Positions 61,723 through 64,000 of a DNA stretch of 64,000 bases are shown one piece after another (the first letter of the stretch is position 1; every line of letters starts with the position of its first letter). A model generated the notes under the pieces. That model was not told where the DNA came from. It was given only the letters and a program-made list of their open reading frames with translations, and made no database searches. The position numbers and the translations under genes were made by a program. Origin of the DNA: Chryseosolibacter sp964551035 (GTDB lineage: Bacteria > Bacteroidota > Bacteroidia > Cytophagales > Cyclobacteriaceae); contig CAZKBK010000007.1 in assembly GCA_964551035.1 (NCBI GenBank), positions 62,001-126,000 of the forward strand. Direction: 5' to 3'.

Positions 61723-62763
61723 ATGGCGGACAACATTCTTTTCTCCACAGACCCTGCCGGGGATCTTGCCGGCTTCCTTCGTGAGCGGGGCCACAGCAAA
61801 ATCTGCGTTGTGACCGATGAGCACACGGTTGTCCACTGCTATCCAGAACTGGCTGCATCGCTGCCGCCTCACCAACGGGTCACATTACCTGCGGGCGAGG
61901 CGCATAAGAACCTTGACACCTGCGCGCGCTTGTGGCAGGCATTCACGGACCAGGCGCTCGACCGCCGGTCTGTCGTTGTGGTTGTCGGTGGCGGGGTATT
62001 GGGAGACATGGCTGGCTTTTGCGCGGCAACCTACAAGCGTGGCATAGATTTCATTCTCGTGCCCACCACACTCCTTGCCCAGGTCGATGCCAGTATCGGT
62101 GGAAAGCTCGGCGTGGACTTTAATCACTTCAAAAACCACATCGGCGTTTTTCAACATCCTGCGCTCACGCTACTGCATGCGGGATTCCTCAAGACATTAC
62201 CCGAAGCCGAGTTGCGGTCCGGGTTTGCCGAGATCGTCAAGCACACGCTCATTGCCGATGCCTCCATGTGGAATGAGATTCGCGGCCGGGAGTTCGCGGA
62301 GCAGGACTGGGAAAAGCTTATTCACCATTCGGTGCAGGTAAAGAAGCGCATTGTCGCAGACGACCCCCGGGAAAAGGGGCTGCGAAAGGTACTCAACGCC
62401 GGGCACACCCTGGGCCATGCCATCGAGACGCACATGTTGAACATGGGGAATCACATCCTGCACGGTGAGGCCGTCGCCGCGGGACTGATCTGCGAGGCCG
62501 CCATCGCGATGGACAGGGGTTTACTCACACGCGAACATGGGCAAGAGATCTCGGATTACCTCAACGCAAATTTTCCACGGATCAACCTACCGGAAAATGA
62601 CGACGAGGTGATTGCCGCGCTAACGGTACAGGATAAGAAAAATCAGGGGAATAAGATTCTTTGCGTTCTCCTCGAAGGACCGGGGAAAGCGAGGTGGGAC
62701 TGTGAGATCAGCCTTGATGAGGTAAAAGGGGCTCTGTCATCTTACCGTACTACTCAGACGTAG
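61723..62763 (+). CDS. aroB: 3-dehydroquinate synthase
   Basis: 346 residues. NAD-binding and active-site blocks: VVVVGGGVLGDMAGFCAATYKRGIDFILVPTTLLAQVDASIGGK, then GFAEIVKHTLI and the zinc ligands in LNAGHTLGHAIE and HGEAVAAGL. It is the second step of the shikimate pathway, fed by the DAHP synthase of the phe operon. The length is that of the compact bacterial form. A -7-like TACTTTTA lies at 61702-61709. Its stop overlaps the convergent small gene by 10 bp. Confidence 0.96.
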   Translation: MADNILFSTDPAGDLAGFLRERGHSKICVVTDEHTVVHCYPELAASLPPHQRVTLPAGEAHKNLDTCARLWQAFTDQALDRRSVVVVVGGGVLGDMAGFCAATYKRGIDFILVPTTLLAQVDASIGGKLGVDFNHFKNHIGVFQHPALTLLHAGFLKTLPEAELRSGFAEIVKHTLIADASMWNEIRGREFAEQDWEKLIHHSVQVKKRIVADDPREKGLRKVLNAGHTLGHAIETHMLNMGNHILHGEAVAAGLICEAAIAMDRGLLTREHGQEISDYLNANFPRINLPENDDEVIAALTVQDKKNQGNKILCVLLEGPGKARWDCEISLDEVKGALSSYRTTQT

Positions 62764-62945
62764 TGTGCTTCTGAATCGTCGAAAACACGCATTTCAGCAT
62801 TTTTCAGCGTCTGCTTCAGTCGTTCCGTTCCTTTAGTGATGAGCGTTTTGGTTCTTTCTTTACGCGTACCCGTCAACAACCACGCTGCCAGTAAAGCTCC
62901 GGATGCAAGGCCGACTCCAATTGCTATTTTTCCGGTTGTACTCAT
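62754..62945 (-). CDS. small single-span membrane protein (YtxH-like)
   Basis: 63 residues. A glycine/alanine-rich transmembrane helix (IAIGVGLASGALLAAWLL) is followed by a basic, helical tail (TRKERTKTLITKGTERLKQTLK), as in YtxH-type proteins. The function is unknown. It converges on aroB and diverges from aroA. Confidence 0.7.
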   Translation of the reverse strand: MSTTGKIAIGVGLASGALLAAWLLTGTRKERTKTLITKGTERLKQTLKNAEMRVFDDSEAHYV

Positions 62946-63040
62946 ATATTACAAATAACTCAAATTTCCGGCCAAATGTTTCATCCGCGCGATAAAAAAT
63001 CTTTTTCATCCGTATTTTCCATCCCTAAAATTTCGTTCCA

Positions 63041-64000
63041 TTGAATCATCAAATTTCCATTCAGCGCGCAAAAAATATTCGGGGAGTCGTTTCAGCGCTC
63101 CCCGCATCGAAGAGCATCAGCAACCGCGCGCTCATCATCGACGCGCTCGCAGGTGGCACATCGAAACTTGAAAACCTGTCGGATGCCAATGACACGCAGT
63201 TGATGATCCGACTCCTCAATGCAGCGGATGAAATGATCGACGTCGAAGACGCGGGCACCACCATGCGCTTTCTTACCGCGTTCTTCGCCATCACCAACAA
63301 GACCAAGGTCATGACGGGAACGGCGCGTATGAAGGAAAGACCCATCGGAATTCTGGTCGACGCCTTACGGACGTTAGGAGCTGATATCCGGTACCTGGAA
63401 AAGGAAGGCTATCCACCGCTTCGCATCCATGGGTTCAAAGCGCAACTGGCTTCTTCCCTTCGCATACGCGGCGATGTGAGCAGCCAGTTCATTTCCGCAC
63501 TGATGATGATTGGCCCGCTTCTTCCCGAGGGGCTGTCGCTGACCCTGGAAGGGAAGGTTGGAAGCCGCCCTTACATCGAAATGACGGCCGCCCTGATGAA
63601 ACACTTTGGCGCAGGTACCTCCTTCACAGGGGACACCATCCATATAGGTAAACAGGCCTACAAAACCGCCTCCTTCACCGTAGAGTCGGACTGGTCTGCC
63701 GCAAGTTACTGGCTGGCCTTTACGGCACTTTGTGAATCCGCCGAACTTTTGCTTCCCCGTTTGAATGCGCGTTCGTTGCAGGGCGACCATGTGGTGGTTC
63801 AACTCCTGGAACCTCTTGGCGTGCGCAGCGAGTTTCTTGCCGATGGTCAGCTCAGGCTTACAAAAGGCGACGTTCAGAAAACGCTTCGATGGGACTTCAC
63901 ACACTGTCCGGACCTGGCGCAAACCGCGGCGGTGGTCTGCGCAGCCAAGGGCGTAAGGGCGGTGTTCTCCGGCCTTGAAAGCTTGAGAATCAAAGAGACG
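63041..64000 (+). CDS. aroA: 3-phosphoshikimate 1-carboxyvinyltransferase (3' end cut by window)
   Basis: 320 residues visible, running off the window end. Conserved EPSP synthase blocks: ALPASKSISNRALIIDAL, EDAGTTMRFLTAF, RPIGILVDALRTLGA, RGDVSSQFISALMMIGP and the region THCPDLAQTAAV. There is no ATG before the first conserved block; TTG 63041 (LNHQISIQRAKNIRGVVSALPASKS) is the only reasonable start. It converts shikimate 3-phosphate and PEP to EPSP, and lies near aroB as part of the shikimate set. The PASKS motif is of the ordinary kind; glyphosate class cannot be judged. Confidence 0.92.
   Translation, partial: MNHQISIQRAKNIRGVVSALPASKSISNRALIIDALAGGTSKLENLSDANDTQLMIRLLNAADEMIDVEDAGTTMRFLTAFFAITNKTKVMTGTARMKERPIGILVDALRTLGADIRYLEKEGYPPLRIHGFKAQLASSLRIRGDVSSQFISALMMIGPLLPEGLSLTLEGKVGSRPYIEMTAALMKHFGAGTSFTGDTIHIGKQAYKTASFTVESDWSAASYWLAFTALCESAELLLPRLNARSLQGDHVVVQLLEPLGVRSEFLADGQLRLTKGDVQKTLRWDFTHCPDLAQTAAVVCAAKGVRAVFSGLESLRIKET

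Overview
This 64 kb window looks like chromosome from a Bacteroidetes, most likely a Cytophagales-type bacterium. Several features point there: promoters with a TAnnTTTG -7 element (some perfect matches lie just upstream of start codons), few strong Shine-Dalgarno sequences, a DAHP synthase fused to chorismate mutase, a lysyl-tRNA synthetase with a C-terminal extension, an FtsX-like permease without its own ATPase, and a 627-residue PurF-like amidotransferase. The phylum call is secure; the order is an inference.

Layout. 1-11 kb: the 3' part of nuoN, a PurF-like amidophosphoribosyltransferase, an EVE protein, two tandem paralogous exported proteins of unknown function, pyrR-pyrB, cystathionine beta-synthase, and a membrane protein carrying a lone histidine-kinase dimerisation domain. 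11-21 kb (minus): an envelope module of alpha-2-macroglobulin, a small membrane protein, penicillin-binding protein 1C and a SPOR/OmpA protein. 21-23 kb: MscS channel and L,D-transpeptidase. 23-27 kb (minus): aromatic amino-acid operon pheA - aminotransferase - tyrA - DAHP synthase/chorismate mutase. 27-32 kb: Ada-like methyltransferase and AlkA glycosylase (divergent), FRG protein, thioesterase, aminotransferase. 32-34.5 kb: FtsX-like permease. 34.6-42 kb: ilvE-ilvD-ilvB-ilvN-ilvC-ilvA. 42-47 kb (minus): two exported hypotheticals, a NarL-type regulator and its sensor kinase, and a remnant of a second kinase. 47-50 kb: two glycosyltransferases. 50-54 kb: leuC-leuD-leuB-leuA. 54-64 kb: lipoprotein, gcvT, comB, DUF2911-like protein, tRNA-Pro with a GIY-YIG remnant, lysS, proline dehydrogenase, aroB, a small membrane protein, and aroA (cut by the window end).

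The most interesting signal is regulatory. Two operons have complete ribosome-mediated attenuators that are too short for ordinary gene calling. The pheA operon is preceded on the minus strand by a 21-codon leader peptide with nine consecutive Phe/Tyr codons, an intrinsic terminator and a 6-bp antiterminator pairing. The ilv operon is preceded by a 40-codon leader peptide with twelve codons in a row, eleven of them Leu/Val/Ile, again with terminator and antiterminator. The leuCDBA operon has a terminator and a downstream 16-nt box clearly homologous to those of ilv, but no recognisable control peptide, so it may sense leucine differently. Three gaps inside the pheA and ilv operons carry degenerate heptanucleotide tandem repeats. 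Other oddities are the partial duplication of the sensor kinase and a frameshifted GIY-YIG gene behind tRNA-Pro, separated from it by three hairpins.
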